Positions 15,876 through 23,448 of a stretch of DNA of 26,223 bases are shown one piece after another. Under the pieces are notes generated by a model. It ran no database searches, was not told the DNA's origin, and saw nothing but the letters and a program-made list of their open reading frames with translations. Both the position numbers and the translations under genes were made by a program. Source of the stretch: CAZHOV01 sp964534315 (GTDB taxonomy: Bacteria > Bacteroidota > Bacteroidia > Chitinophagales > Saprospiraceae); NCBI GenBank assembly GCA_964534315.1, contig CAZHOV010000076.1, positions 1 to 26,223 on the forward strand. The letters are read 5' to 3'. Numbering within the stretch: the stretch's first letter is position 1; every line of letters begins with the position of its first letter.

Positions 15876-16445
15876 TTGACATTTTACTCCACATACAAGC
15901 AAAAGACAGACGAGGAGCTAATGGTTCTTATCTGCAAAAATGACCAGCGGGCTTTTTCCGAACTTTACGATCGGTATAGCGGCCCGCTGTACCGCTATTT
16001 CTTCCGAATGCTCTACCAAGATCCCATGCTGGCGGAAGACTGTACGCAGGAAGCATTTATCCGTATTCATCAAAAGGCCGCTTTGTTTGACAAGAGTAGA
16101 AATTTTAAAAAGTGGTGTTTTGCTTTAGCTCATAATATTTGTAAAAACGAATACCGCAATAAAAGCCGACAGCCTCAAATAGAGCGTTCGAATGGGTTGG
16201 AAAAATTAGTGCTCGAACTAAAAATAGAGGAACAGCAGCGGCCTCAGGTAGATTTATTGCAAAAAGGGTTGGAACAACTGAATCCTAACCAAAGAGAGAT
16301 CATCATTTTAAAATATCAGGAAGGGCTTACTTCAAAGGAAATTAGTGCTGTATTAAATTGCCCGGAAGGGACGGTCAAATCCCGCCTGTTTTATGCTCTA
16401 AAACAACTGGCGAAAAAGGTCAGGATTAAGACTGTACTTTTATAA
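15876..16445 (+). CDS. ECF-type RNA polymerase sigma factor
   Basis: This 189-residue sigma-70 family factor has only regions 2 and 4. Region 2 spans about residues 26-97 (AFSELYDRYSGPLYRYF, then DCTQEAFIRIHQKA for core binding and -10 recognition). Region 4 spans about 130-180 (LEQLNPNQREIIILKYQEGLT, with the helix-turn-helix SKEISAVLNCPEGTVKSRLFYALKQL). The start is a TTG at 15876, because the conserved TDEELM opening lies before the first in-frame ATG (15921). It is preceded by two exported FGE-fold genes and followed 10 bases later by a one-pass membrane protein, the usual place for an anti-sigma factor. Its regulon is unknown; autoregulation of this operon would be expected for the class. 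Confidence 0.9.
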   Translation: MTFYSTYKQKTDEELMVLICKNDQRAFSELYDRYSGPLYRYFFRMLYQDPMLAEDCTQEAFIRIHQKAALFDKSRNFKKWCFALAHNICKNEYRNKSRQPQIERSNGLEKLVLELKIEEQQRPQVDLLQKGLEQLNPNQREIIILKYQEGLTSKEISAVLNCPEGTVKSRLFYALKQLAKKVRIKTVLL

Positions 16446-16455
16446 GCTATCAACA

Positions 16456-17031
16456 ATGGAAAAGAATTTCGATATAGAAAGGTTATTGGATACCAAATCT
16501 TTTGATCAGTTGAATGATAGGGAAAAGACGTTTGTACTTAGTCAACTTTCTGAAGAGGAGTACCAGAACCTTAGAACAACTGCAGATAGTCTAAAGAAGG
16601 AATTTCAAAAAGATCGTCAAGGGCCTTCATCTCTGCTTAAGGAAAAAGTGCTAAATCAATTCCTTGCTGACCGTCCAAAACCCACCCCTCTCTGGAAAAG
16701 ACCTGTCCCCCTTTGGCAAGTTCTGACGGCGATGGCGGCATCTGTTTTAATTTTGTTTTGGTTTAGACCTGTAAAAGAAATTTTGGTTATTCCAGAACCT
16801 GAACAGGTTATGGTATACCAAACGGATACAATCGTCCAAAGGGATACGGTAGAAAAAGTAGTTTATCGCACCAAAGAGATTATCAAACGCATCGAAGTAC
16901 CCGTAGAAATACCAACTCCCTCTACACCTGAAGAAAAACAAATGCTTCAGGCCAAAGCGCCAGAAAAAGGCAGATCGGCAAAACAGGTAAAGGACCTCAT
17001 GGTGTTTTTCTCCCCCTCAGTGAAGAAGTAA
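16456..17031 (+). CDS. one-pass membrane protein, putative anti-sigma factor
   Basis: This 191-residue protein has a cytoplasmic N-terminal part (1-80, with FDQLNDREKTFVLSQLSEEEYQNLR), a single transmembrane helix at about 87-103 (LWQVLTAMAASVLILFWF), and an extracytoplasmic tail that is coiled-coil-like at about 122-150 (TDTIVQRDTVEKVVYRTKEI) followed by a Pro-rich stretch. This topology, and the position directly after an ECF sigma gene, fit an anti-sigma factor. The HxxxCxxC zinc motif of ZAS-type anti-sigmas is absent, and no FecR or carboxypeptidase-like domain is visible. The assignment is therefore mostly by context. It is the last gene of the operon, and an octamer repeat begins on its final base. 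Confidence 0.65.
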   Translation: MEKNFDIERLLDTKSFDQLNDREKTFVLSQLSEEEYQNLRTTADSLKKEFQKDRQGPSSLLKEKVLNQFLADRPKPTPLWKRPVPLWQVLTAMAASVLILFWFRPVKEILVIPEPEQVMVYQTDTIVQRDTVEKVVYRTKEIIKRIEVPVEIPTPSTPEEKQMLQAKAPEKGRSAKQVKDLMVFFSPSVKK

Positions 17032-17164
17032 CCGGACAACCAGACAACCAGACATATGGAATTAGCGATACTGGTATTGGTCTGGAGGCCAATTTAATGG
17101 ACGTTTCGGTGCAGAGCCCACCCACGTTCCTGTCCTCTTGTCCTTTTGTCTTCTTGTCCTCTGG
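17031..17164. repeat. octamer arrays between convergent genes
   Basis: Three octamers on the left (ACCGGACA, ACCAGACA, ACCAGACA; 17031-17054) face four on the right of opposite strand chemistry (CCTGTCCT, CTTGTCCT, TTTGTCTT, CTTGTCCT; 17129-17160). About 74 bases of non-repetitive sequence lie between. CCAGAC (17049-17053 and neighbours) can also pair with GTCTGG near 17080-17086. The arrays occupy the gap between the anti-sigma gene and the exonuclease/GIY-YIG gene, whose stop codon starts one base after the last CTGG. They may act as a shared transcription terminator. Confidence 0.75.
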
Positions 17165-18559
17165 CTAAATCTTTACATATTCAAACTCCTTATTCTTACT
17201 CATAAAGTATCGGATAATACGAATGATCTCCGGATTACTTTCAAAGTTTTTAATACTGGGGAAAATATCTTCGGGAGATTGGATGGAGTGCTCTTGGTCG
17301 AGGAAGCCAAATCCTTTATATTGGTTATTCATGACCAGAACTACCGACTTTTCTTCAGGTGTTCGTCCTTTATCTACAATGATAAAATCTTCTTCGAATC
17401 CAATATTAAGGGCATTAATTGCAAGCTGTGCTCGTTCGTTGTATTCGTCAACGGGCTCTTGTCCCATACAGCCTCCTTTACAGAGGTTGATCTGGTGGTA
17501 GATACAATTGCCAATTTTCGATTCTAATCCGCAAAGTCTTCTGCACAGTTCAAATTGCTCGATGGCACGATTGAGGTACCCCTTTGCAGAGCCTAGTTTG
17601 GGGTGTTCTGAAACAACCTGCAGCTCTCGTCTTTTCTTTTTACTGGCTTTCAGAGGCTCCAGGCAGATATACCCCTTTTCGTCCTGGTAGGCATGGATAA
17701 CGTAGGGGAAGTTTCGAATGCGCTGCGCCCGGTTTATGAACGGTCGGAGGCGTTTGATCTCATCCGATTCGAGAAGGAGGGCAATCAATTCGCTACCGGT
17801 GATTTCATAACTTATTGACCGGACATATTGATGTATCTTGGTTGACTTCCTGGTGGTCTTGGCAAAGTGTTCCATCACCCGCTTTTTAATATTGAGACTT
17901 TTTCCAACATAGACTACCTTGCCAAATTGATCATAGAAGTAGTACACTCCGCATTCTTCTGGTAGGCTATGTAAAAAATCAAGGGTGATGCCATCGGGGA
18001 GTAAGGTTTCCTTTATTCCCAGGTTGACAATATCATCAAGCGAATGTTCGGCGGCCTCTTTGGCCAGTATTTTTTGAAGCAATTCGACCGTGGCCAAAGT
18101 ATCATCAAGGGCGCGATGTCTTCGGGATACGTTGATATCAAAATGCTTGATTAGTTTACCAAGGCTATAAGAGGGGAGGCCAGGGAATACTTTTCTGGAT
18201 AGTTTGACCGTGCACAATTGCCGGCGCGTGTAAGCAAAGCCTAGTTTTTTAAACTCTTCTCTCAAAAAACTATAATCAAACCGCACATTGTGAGCGACAA
18301 AAATAGCTCCCTTAGTCATTTCAACGACTGTTTTGGCTACTTCGTAAAATTTTGGCGCGTTTTCAATCATCTGATTGGTAATACCCGTGATCCGCGTGAT
18401 GTGTTCAGGTATGGTTCGTTCCGGATTGATCAATGATTGAAATTGATCGATGATCCGTTCGCCGTCAAATAAGGCGATCGCTACTTCTGTTATCCGGTCC
18501 CTCACCGGGTTTCCCCCTGTCGTTTCCAGATCGACAACAGCATAGATTTTTTTCTTCAT
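17165..18559 (-). CDS. DEDDh exonuclease fused to UvrC/Cho-like GIY-YIG nuclease
   Basis: This 464-residue protein is a fusion. Residues 1-170 form a DnaQ-like 3'-5' exonuclease with all motifs: ExoI D10-x-E12 (VVDLETTG), ExoII HNVRFD (90-95) and ExoIII HRALDDT with H148 and D152/D153. Residues about 200-280 form a GIY-YIG endonuclease (CGVYYFYD, VVYVGKSLNIKKRV, LLLESDEIKRLRPFIN). After it comes a cysteine cluster, C339, C343, C352, C360, C364. The Cx7Cx3C part resembles the region that binds an iron-sulfur cluster in UvrC. The architecture is known from bacteria and is linked to DNA repair, but the in vivo substrate is unclear. I set the start at the ATG before KKKIYAVVDLE, not at an upstream TTG (18583). 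Confidence 0.88.
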   Translation of the reverse strand: MKKKIYAVVDLETTGGNPVRDRITEVAIALFDGERIIDQFQSLINPERTIPEHITRITGITNQMIENAPKFYEVAKTVVEMTKGAIFVAHNVRFDYSFLREEFKKLGFAYTRRQLCTVKLSRKVFPGLPSYSLGKLIKHFDINVSRRHRALDDTLATVELLQKILAKEAAEHSLDDIVNLGIKETLLPDGITLDFLHSLPEECGVYYFYDQFGKVVYVGKSLNIKKRVMEHFAKTTRKSTKIHQYVRSISYEITGSELIALLLESDEIKRLRPFINRAQRIRNFPYVIHAYQDEKGYICLEPLKASKKKRRELQVVSEHPKLGSAKGYLNRAIEQFELCRRLCGLESKIGNCIYHQINLCKGGCMGQEPVDEYNERAQLAINALNIGFEEDFIIVDKGRTPEEKSVVLVMNNQYKGFGFLDQEHSIQSPEDIFPSIKNFESNPEIIRIIRYFMSKNKEFEYVKI

Positions 18560-18619
18560 AATAACATCGACAAGTAAGGTCAAAAAAATTGATCTAATAA
18601 TCTTGTTGACCGCTTAACT

Positions 18620-18676
18620 AAAAAACGCAGAAAAAACTACCTTTATCAAAAAGGAGTTTGTCCTGCGTTTTTTTTT
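18620..18676. terminator. long terminator-like hairpin in a divergent intergenic region
   Basis: An 11-bp perfect stem, AAAAAACGCAG (18620-18630) with CTGCGTTTTTT (18663-18673), encloses a second stem of 10 bp with one bulge (AAACTaCCTTT with AAAGGAGTTT). The plus strand has a nine-T tract (18668-18676) and the minus strand a T-tract of six, so it reads as an intrinsic terminator in both directions. It lies only 28 bases before the namZ ATG, and the genes on both sides point away from it. Confidence 0.75.
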
Positions 18677-18704
18677 GGATTATTTGCTCTAAAAGTCTAC
18701 TGTT

Positions 18705-19937
18705 ATGACAAATATACACATAATATTTTATATCTATTTATCCATCAGTATTTTAAATTTTCAAAAATGCGGTAATGAGGCTGCTCAAGCCAATTCGAAT
18801 GACGAAGAAGCGATGGAAAAGGCAGTGTCAAAAAAAGAAACGGTAGTTGGGGCAGCCCGTTTCGACCAGTACTTACCATTAGTTGAAGGTAAATCAATCG
18901 CTATGGTGGTCAATCAAACTTCAAGGGTAGGAGGGCAGCATCTGGTCGATACGCTATTGAAAAAGGGCGTTTCTATTACGCGCATATTCGCTCCGGAGCA
19001 TGGATTTCGGGGTAAGGCTGATGCCGGAGAGCATTTATCAGATAGTAAAGATGCCCGTACAGGTATCCCTATTGTCTCTCTTTTTGGAACCAAAAAGAAA
19101 CCTTCTTCAGAGGACTTGCAAGGAGTAGATGTTGTTTTGTTTGATATTCAGGATGTCGGAACTCGTTTCTATACCTATATCTCTACTATGCATTACGTGA
19201 TGGAAGCCTGTGTAGATCAACGCATTCCGTTTATCGTGTTGGATCGCCCCAATCCTAATGGTCACTATGTGGACGGTCCCATACGGGAAGCCGAACTGAA
19301 GTCATTTGTCGGGTTACATCCTATTCCCATTGTTCATGGCTTAACAGTGGGAGAGCTGGCTATGATGATCAATGGTGAGGGATGGCTGGAAAACGGGAAG
19401 CGGTGTGATCTTGAAGTGATCACCTGCCAACAGTACGACCATAATACCTTTTATTTTCTGCCTGTCAAGCCATCTCCAAATTTACCGAATATGCGGTCTA
19501 TCTACCTTTATCCTTCACTGTGTTTATTCGAAGGTACTGTGGTTAGCGTGGGAAGGGGAACGGCCACCCCCTTTCAAATAATTGGCCATCCCGACTATCC
19601 GGAAAAAGACTTTTCGTTCACTCCCCGGCCAACAGAAGGTGCCCAAAATCCAAAACTTAATGGTCAAAAGTGTTATGGGATAAGTTTTACAGGAAAATCT
19701 ATAAACGAATTTAAAAAAATCAACCAACTAGACTTCACTCCGATATTTGAGTTTTACCAAAAGCTTCCGAACAAAGAAAACTTTTTTCTACCTACTAATT
19801 TCTTCGATAAATTAGCCGGTACTCCAAAGTTAAAACAACAGATCATTGCCGGAAAAACGATGGAAGAAATTCGCCAAAGCTGGGAACCTGGCCTTAGTCA
19901 GTTTAAAGAAAAGAGGAAAGGGTATTTGTTGTATTAA
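18705..19937 (+). CDS. namZ: NamZ-type exo-beta-N-acetylmuramidase (DUF1343)
   Basis: This 410-residue exported protein is of the DUF1343/NamZ family (GH171), whose characterised members release terminal MurNAc from peptidoglycan fragments. Signatures are IAMVVNQTSRV, IFAPEHGFRG (E98 is the likely catalytic-region acid), VSLFGTKKKPS, VLFDIQDVGTRFYTYISTM, VLDRPNPNG, and the C-terminal domain with SVGRGTATPFQIIG. The N-terminus is hydrophobic (5-19) and followed by Cys22, so it may be a lipoprotein, although the lipobox (FQKC) is atypical. Together with Mpl in this window it suggests peptidoglycan recycling. A terminator-like hairpin ends 28 bases before the ATG, so transcription either starts very close to the gene or must pass the hairpin. 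Confidence 0.88.
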   Translation: MTNIHIIFYIYLSISILNFQKCGNEAAQANSNDEEAMEKAVSKKETVVGAARFDQYLPLVEGKSIAMVVNQTSRVGGQHLVDTLLKKGVSITRIFAPEHGFRGKADAGEHLSDSKDARTGIPIVSLFGTKKKPSSEDLQGVDVVLFDIQDVGTRFYTYISTMHYVMEACVDQRIPFIVLDRPNPNGHYVDGPIREAELKSFVGLHPIPIVHGLTVGELAMMINGEGWLENGKRCDLEVITCQQYDHNTFYFLPVKPSPNLPNMRSIYLYPSLCLFEGTVVSVGRGTATPFQIIGHPDYPEKDFSFTPRPTEGAQNPKLNGQKCYGISFTGKSINEFKKINQLDFTPIFEFYQKLPNKENFFLPTNFFDKLAGTPKLKQQIIAGKTMEEIRQSWEPGLSQFKEKRKGYLLY

Positions 19938-20033
19938 ACAAGAGGACAAGAGGACAAGAGGACAAGAGGACAAGATAAGAAAAAATTACCTTCTTGTCCT
20001 CCGGTGGTCCGGTCTTCTGGTCCTCTTGTCATC
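19938..20033. repeat. octamer array forming a hairpin between convergent genes
   Basis: Directly after the namZ stop come four ACAAGAGG units and an ACAAGATA (19938-19977). After AGAAAAAA and TTACCTTC come TTGTCCTC, CGGTGGTC, CGGTCTTC, TGGTCCTC and TTGTCATC (19994-20033). All units stay in one eight-base register across the switch from purine-rich to pyrimidine-rich. The halves are complementary (GACAAGAGGAC with GTCCTCTTGTC). The array ends two bases before the gdhA stop codon, so it fills the gap completely and may serve as a two-way terminator. Confidence 0.85.
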
Positions 20034-20035
20034 GT

Positions 20036-21394
20036 CTAAACGCCTTGAGCGATCGTAGCGTCGGCAATTTTCTTGAAACCGGCGATATTGGCACCTTTGA
20101 AGTAGTCGATAAAATCTTCGCCTTCTGTGCTACCGTAGTGGCAACATGCCTCATGAATATCGACCATGATCTCGTGTAGTTTTTTGTCCACTTCTTTTCT
20201 GGTCCAGGCCAGGCGCATACTGTTTTGAGACATCTCAAGGCCTGAAGTAGCTACGCCGCCCGCATTGGAAGCCTTGCCCGGAGCATGCATGATCTTGGCT
20301 TCATGAAATACGTTGATGGCTTCATTAGTTGTAGGCATATTGGCTCCTTCGCCTATGGCAATACATCCGTTTTTGACAAGTGCTTCAGCATCTTCTTTGT
20401 TAATCTCATTTTGAGTGGCGGAAGGGAAGGCAATATCACAAGGGATACTCCATGGGTTATCTTTTTCCATGTAGATCACCCCAAATTCGTCGGCATATTC
20501 TTTAATCCGGCCTCTCCGGTTATTTTTTAAGTCCACAATCCAGTCCAGTTTCTCTCTGGAGATCCCGTTTTTGTCATAAACCGTTCCTGAAGAATCGGAC
20601 ATAGTCTGGACAATGGCTCCAAGTTCGATCAATTTTTCAGCAGTGTATTGGGCGACATTACCTGAGCCGGAGATATTACAGCGTTTGCCTTCTAGGTTAT
20701 CCTTTTTTACCTTTAGCATTTCCTCGACAAAATAAACACATCCGTACCCCGTAGCTTCAGGACGAATACGGCTACCACCAAATTCAAAAGGCTTGCCGGT
20801 AAAGACGCCCGTAAATTCATTGACCAGTTTCTTATACTGACCGAACAAGTAACCTACTTCTCGGCTGCCTACGCCGATATCTCCTGCGGGTACATCCGTA
20901 TCGGGGCCGATATGGCGGTATAGCTCATTCATGAACGCCTGGCAGAATCTCATTACTTCTTGGTCCGATTTGCCTTTAGGGTTGAAATCAGAACCTCCTT
21001 TCGCTCCTCCCATCGGAAGGGTGGTAAGGCTATTCTTGAAGACCTGCTCAAATCCTAAGAATTTCAAAATACCCTGACAAACAGTTGGGTGGAAACGAAG
21101 CCCCCCTTTATAAGGGCCAATGGCATTGTTAAACTGTACGCGATATCCTTTATTGACGTGTACTTTCCCTTTGTCGTCTACCCAACTTACCCGGAAGGAA
21201 ATGGTCCTGTCGGGTTCGGCAAGCCGCTCCAAAAGGGCATGACCCTGATATTCGGGATGTTCGTTAACAAAAGGAATGATGGAATGAACAAACTCTTCCA
21301 CTGCCTGGTGAAAAACAGGTTCCCCAGGGTTACGCTCCTTGAGCCCTTTCATAAATTCTTCAACAGTGTAAAAAGGTTTGGTTGCGGTACTCAT
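20036..21394 (-). CDS. gdhA: glutamate dehydrogenase, hexameric GdhA type
   Basis: This 452-residue cytosolic enzyme converts 2-oxoglutarate and ammonia to glutamate reversibly. Its length and blocks are those of the small hexameric class: GPYKGGLRFHP (K96), LPMGGAKGGSDF with the catalytic-site Lys132, VPAGDIGVGSREVGYLFGQYK, the Rossmann fingerprint GSGNVAQYTAEKL, and SNAGGVATSGLEMSQNS at the C-terminus. The MSDSSGTVYD segment and overall similarity to biosynthetic enzymes suggest NADP(H) use, but coenzyme choice is not proved by sequence alone. It is transcribed alone from a good promoter at 21431-21465 and is convergent with namZ. Confidence 0.96.
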   Translation of the reverse strand: MSTATKPFYTVEEFMKGLKERNPGEPVFHQAVEEFVHSIIPFVNEHPEYQGHALLERLAEPDRTISFRVSWVDDKGKVHVNKGYRVQFNNAIGPYKGGLRFHPTVCQGILKFLGFEQVFKNSLTTLPMGGAKGGSDFNPKGKSDQEVMRFCQAFMNELYRHIGPDTDVPAGDIGVGSREVGYLFGQYKKLVNEFTGVFTGKPFEFGGSRIRPEATGYGCVYFVEEMLKVKKDNLEGKRCNISGSGNVAQYTAEKLIELGAIVQTMSDSSGTVYDKNGISREKLDWIVDLKNNRRGRIKEYADEFGVIYMEKDNPWSIPCDIAFPSATQNEINKEDAEALVKNGCIAIGEGANMPTTNEAINVFHEAKIMHAPGKASNAGGVATSGLEMSQNSMRLAWTRKEVDKKLHEIMVDIHEACCHYGSTEGEDFIDYFKGANIAGFKKIADATIAQGV

Positions 21395-21430
21395 GATCTA
21401 TATTTTTTAGAATAAAAATAAAGGTTTTTC

Positions 21431-21465
21431 CAAATGTAGTGCTTTTTATTCCGAAAAAAACAAAA
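21431..21465 (-). promoter_or_regulatory. Bacteroidota-type promoter of gdhA
   Basis: On the minus strand, TTTTG (21465-21461) and TACATTTG (21438-21431) are separated by 22 bases. This matches the -33 TTG and -7 TAnnTTTG pattern of Bacteroidota housekeeping promoters. Initiation would fall about 30 bases before the gdhA ATG at 21394. The element lies in the 77-base gap after the cytochrome gene, so gdhA can be transcribed independently. Confidence 0.6.
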
Positions 21466-21471
21466 TTCATG

Positions 21472-23433
21472 TTAAAAGCTTTGGAAAATTATTTTTCGGG
21501 ATAAAACACCGGAGGAGGTCCTGATCTTTAATAAATGTACGCCCTTTAACCCATGAGTTGCAATCGAGAACCTATGATTTTTATCATTTAGCTCCTGGTT
21601 ATAGATCAATTTTCCGGTTAGATCAAATAGGTGTAATTGAGTGGCTTCTATTCCTTGGGGGAGTACGACTTCAAACTGCCCGCTGGTAGGGTTGGGGAAA
21701 ACCTGGAAGGAAGCTTGAGTGGCTAATTCCTTATTAGCACTGACGATGGGACGGATTTCCAAACTGTCCAAACGGGCAGAAGCCATCAACACCGGCGTAT
21801 GGTCTGCCTGATAATACATATGCTTAAACGTATCGATCTCAGGAGTGCTGGCCATAAAGATCTCCTCCATCCAGCGGGGCGGAAGCGATTGGTAATACAC
21901 GTTAACCAGAATATCGTAAAGCCCGTCAAATTGATCGACAGCAAGATGATAATGCACAATATCGGCTCCGCTGCCTTCATTTCCGTCTGCGTCGATATTA
22001 AAATCGGGATCGGTATTTGCGGCTCCTACAATTAAGGTAGTATCGTAGACTTCATGAGCCTTGGAAAAACCCTCTGGTGCCAGGCGGTTGTCTTTTAGCG
22101 ATTCGCTGGCGCGCTCGAGTACTGTTGTAAAGTTGCCATTGACATCGCCCAAAACCATCTCATAGATCTGAGCCTGGTTTGCTGACCGGATGGCATCATA
22201 GTGCGGTTCAAAAGGCAAATCTTCGTCAATAACTTCATATGCTTCATTTAATGCGCCGGAGTGAAATACGGTGTCTCCGCCTCCGCTTTCCACAACCATA
22301 AACTCTACAACCATTCTTCTGCTCGGGTAGCCTGAAGGTAGCTTATGCCCTGCTTTATTATGCAAGACCACATCAAAAAAGGTGGTATCAAACTCCTGAC
22401 CTACCCAATTTAATTCCAGGTCTAGCGACTGTTCCTGAAGCATACTAAAGGTCGCTGCAATGGCATCATTGTATAAGCTGTCTTCAACTTGAATGTCCAG
22501 TTGCTCCTTATTATCCCGCATCAATTGCAACATAAAGGTATTAGCACCCGCCATTTCATGTATTCCATAAGGCATTCTGCCTTCCAGAAATGCGTAGTTG
22601 GCAGAAATTACAATAGGCTCGTTCACTTGTGGGAGGTGGCACGATTGGCAGCTTACATCTTCTGTTTCGTATCTTGAATTCAACCACTCGTGATAGGTTG
22701 CTTGTTCTACAAAAGTAGCTCCGGTATAATTACCGTCCAGATCAACGGTTTGGGTGACCAGAGAATGGCAGGAGGCACAAATGCCAGCATCGTTTATGTG
22801 TTCGCTAAAGATGGGCTCAAAGCCGACAAAATCAGTCATCGGGGCTCCGAACGGATTGGGGTAGGGGCCATAAACAATGCGGTTAGTATCATAAGTGATC
22901 TCGCCGCTAAACTGTTCGCCGAGGTTTACCGGACTGATCTGGTGGCAAGCGCCGCAAGATACCCCTTCAAGACCTATCGTATCTTGTAGCAATTCATCCA
23001 TAGTATAATGAGCAGCTCCTCGGAGAATAGCGGTGTAATGCCCCATAGGAGCATGACAAGAGGTGCATTTGGTCTGTAAGTCTAAGCTATGACTAGGATT
23101 CGTTAATACTTCATGGCTCACTTTAGCCCGCCAGAAAGGGTCTTTGGCCGAATTGGCCATCATAGAAGGGCTCCAATCGTCAAAAATATTCAAATCATTT
23201 CCCATACTATCAAACATGGCAATACCATTGGGATCGCTGCTGTGACAGCCATCGCAAGAAGAGGCAGGGGGAAAGATCAAACTTGGGTCAACCGGGGGAA
23301 GAATACTGTGAACAGCATAATATTCTAATTCTTCGGCACTGTGGTAGCTTAGATTTTTATTGATCGGCAGTAAAGCAAGTAGACTGATAATTGCAAAAGT
23401 AGTAACGGCAAAGCCAAGAGTTCTGGGTCGCAT
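21472..23433 (-). CDS. five-heme c-type cytochrome with T9SS sorting domain
   Basis: This 653-residue exported protein has an N-terminal hydrophobic signal or anchor at about 5-22 (TLGFAVTTFAIISLLALL). Five CxxCH heme sites follow: C60 (CDGCH), C123 (CTSCH), C160 (CGACH), C219 (CASCH) and C262 (CQSCH). The heme-bearing N-terminal half resembles cytochrome c-552/554-type multiheme folds, with further His residues that could serve as distal ligands. From about 280 to 570 there is a beta-rich region without heme motifs. The last 80 residues (FQVFPNPTSGQFEVVLPQG, DLTGKLIYNQ, SRKIIFQSF) form a T9SS type A sorting domain, so it should reach the cell surface. The electron partner is unknown. A near-perfect 26-base palindrome lies 16-41 bases upstream. 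Confidence 0.9.
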   Translation of the reverse strand: MRPRTLGFAVTTFAIISLLALLPINKNLSYHSAEELEYYAVHSILPPVDPSLIFPPASSCDGCHSSDPNGIAMFDSMGNDLNIFDDWSPSMMANSAKDPFWRAKVSHEVLTNPSHSLDLQTKCTSCHAPMGHYTAILRGAAHYTMDELLQDTIGLEGVSCGACHQISPVNLGEQFSGEITYDTNRIVYGPYPNPFGAPMTDFVGFEPIFSEHINDAGICASCHSLVTQTVDLDGNYTGATFVEQATYHEWLNSRYETEDVSCQSCHLPQVNEPIVISANYAFLEGRMPYGIHEMAGANTFMLQLMRDNKEQLDIQVEDSLYNDAIAATFSMLQEQSLDLELNWVGQEFDTTFFDVVLHNKAGHKLPSGYPSRRMVVEFMVVESGGGDTVFHSGALNEAYEVIDEDLPFEPHYDAIRSANQAQIYEMVLGDVNGNFTTVLERASESLKDNRLAPEGFSKAHEVYDTTLIVGAANTDPDFNIDADGNEGSGADIVHYHLAVDQFDGLYDILVNVYYQSLPPRWMEEIFMASTPEIDTFKHMYYQADHTPVLMASARLDSLEIRPIVSANKELATQASFQVFPNPTSGQFEVVLPQGIEATQLHLFDLTGKLIYNQELNDKNHRFSIATHGLKGVHLLKIRTSSGVLSRKIIFQSF

Positions 23434-23448
23434 AGTTCAAAATTTTAT

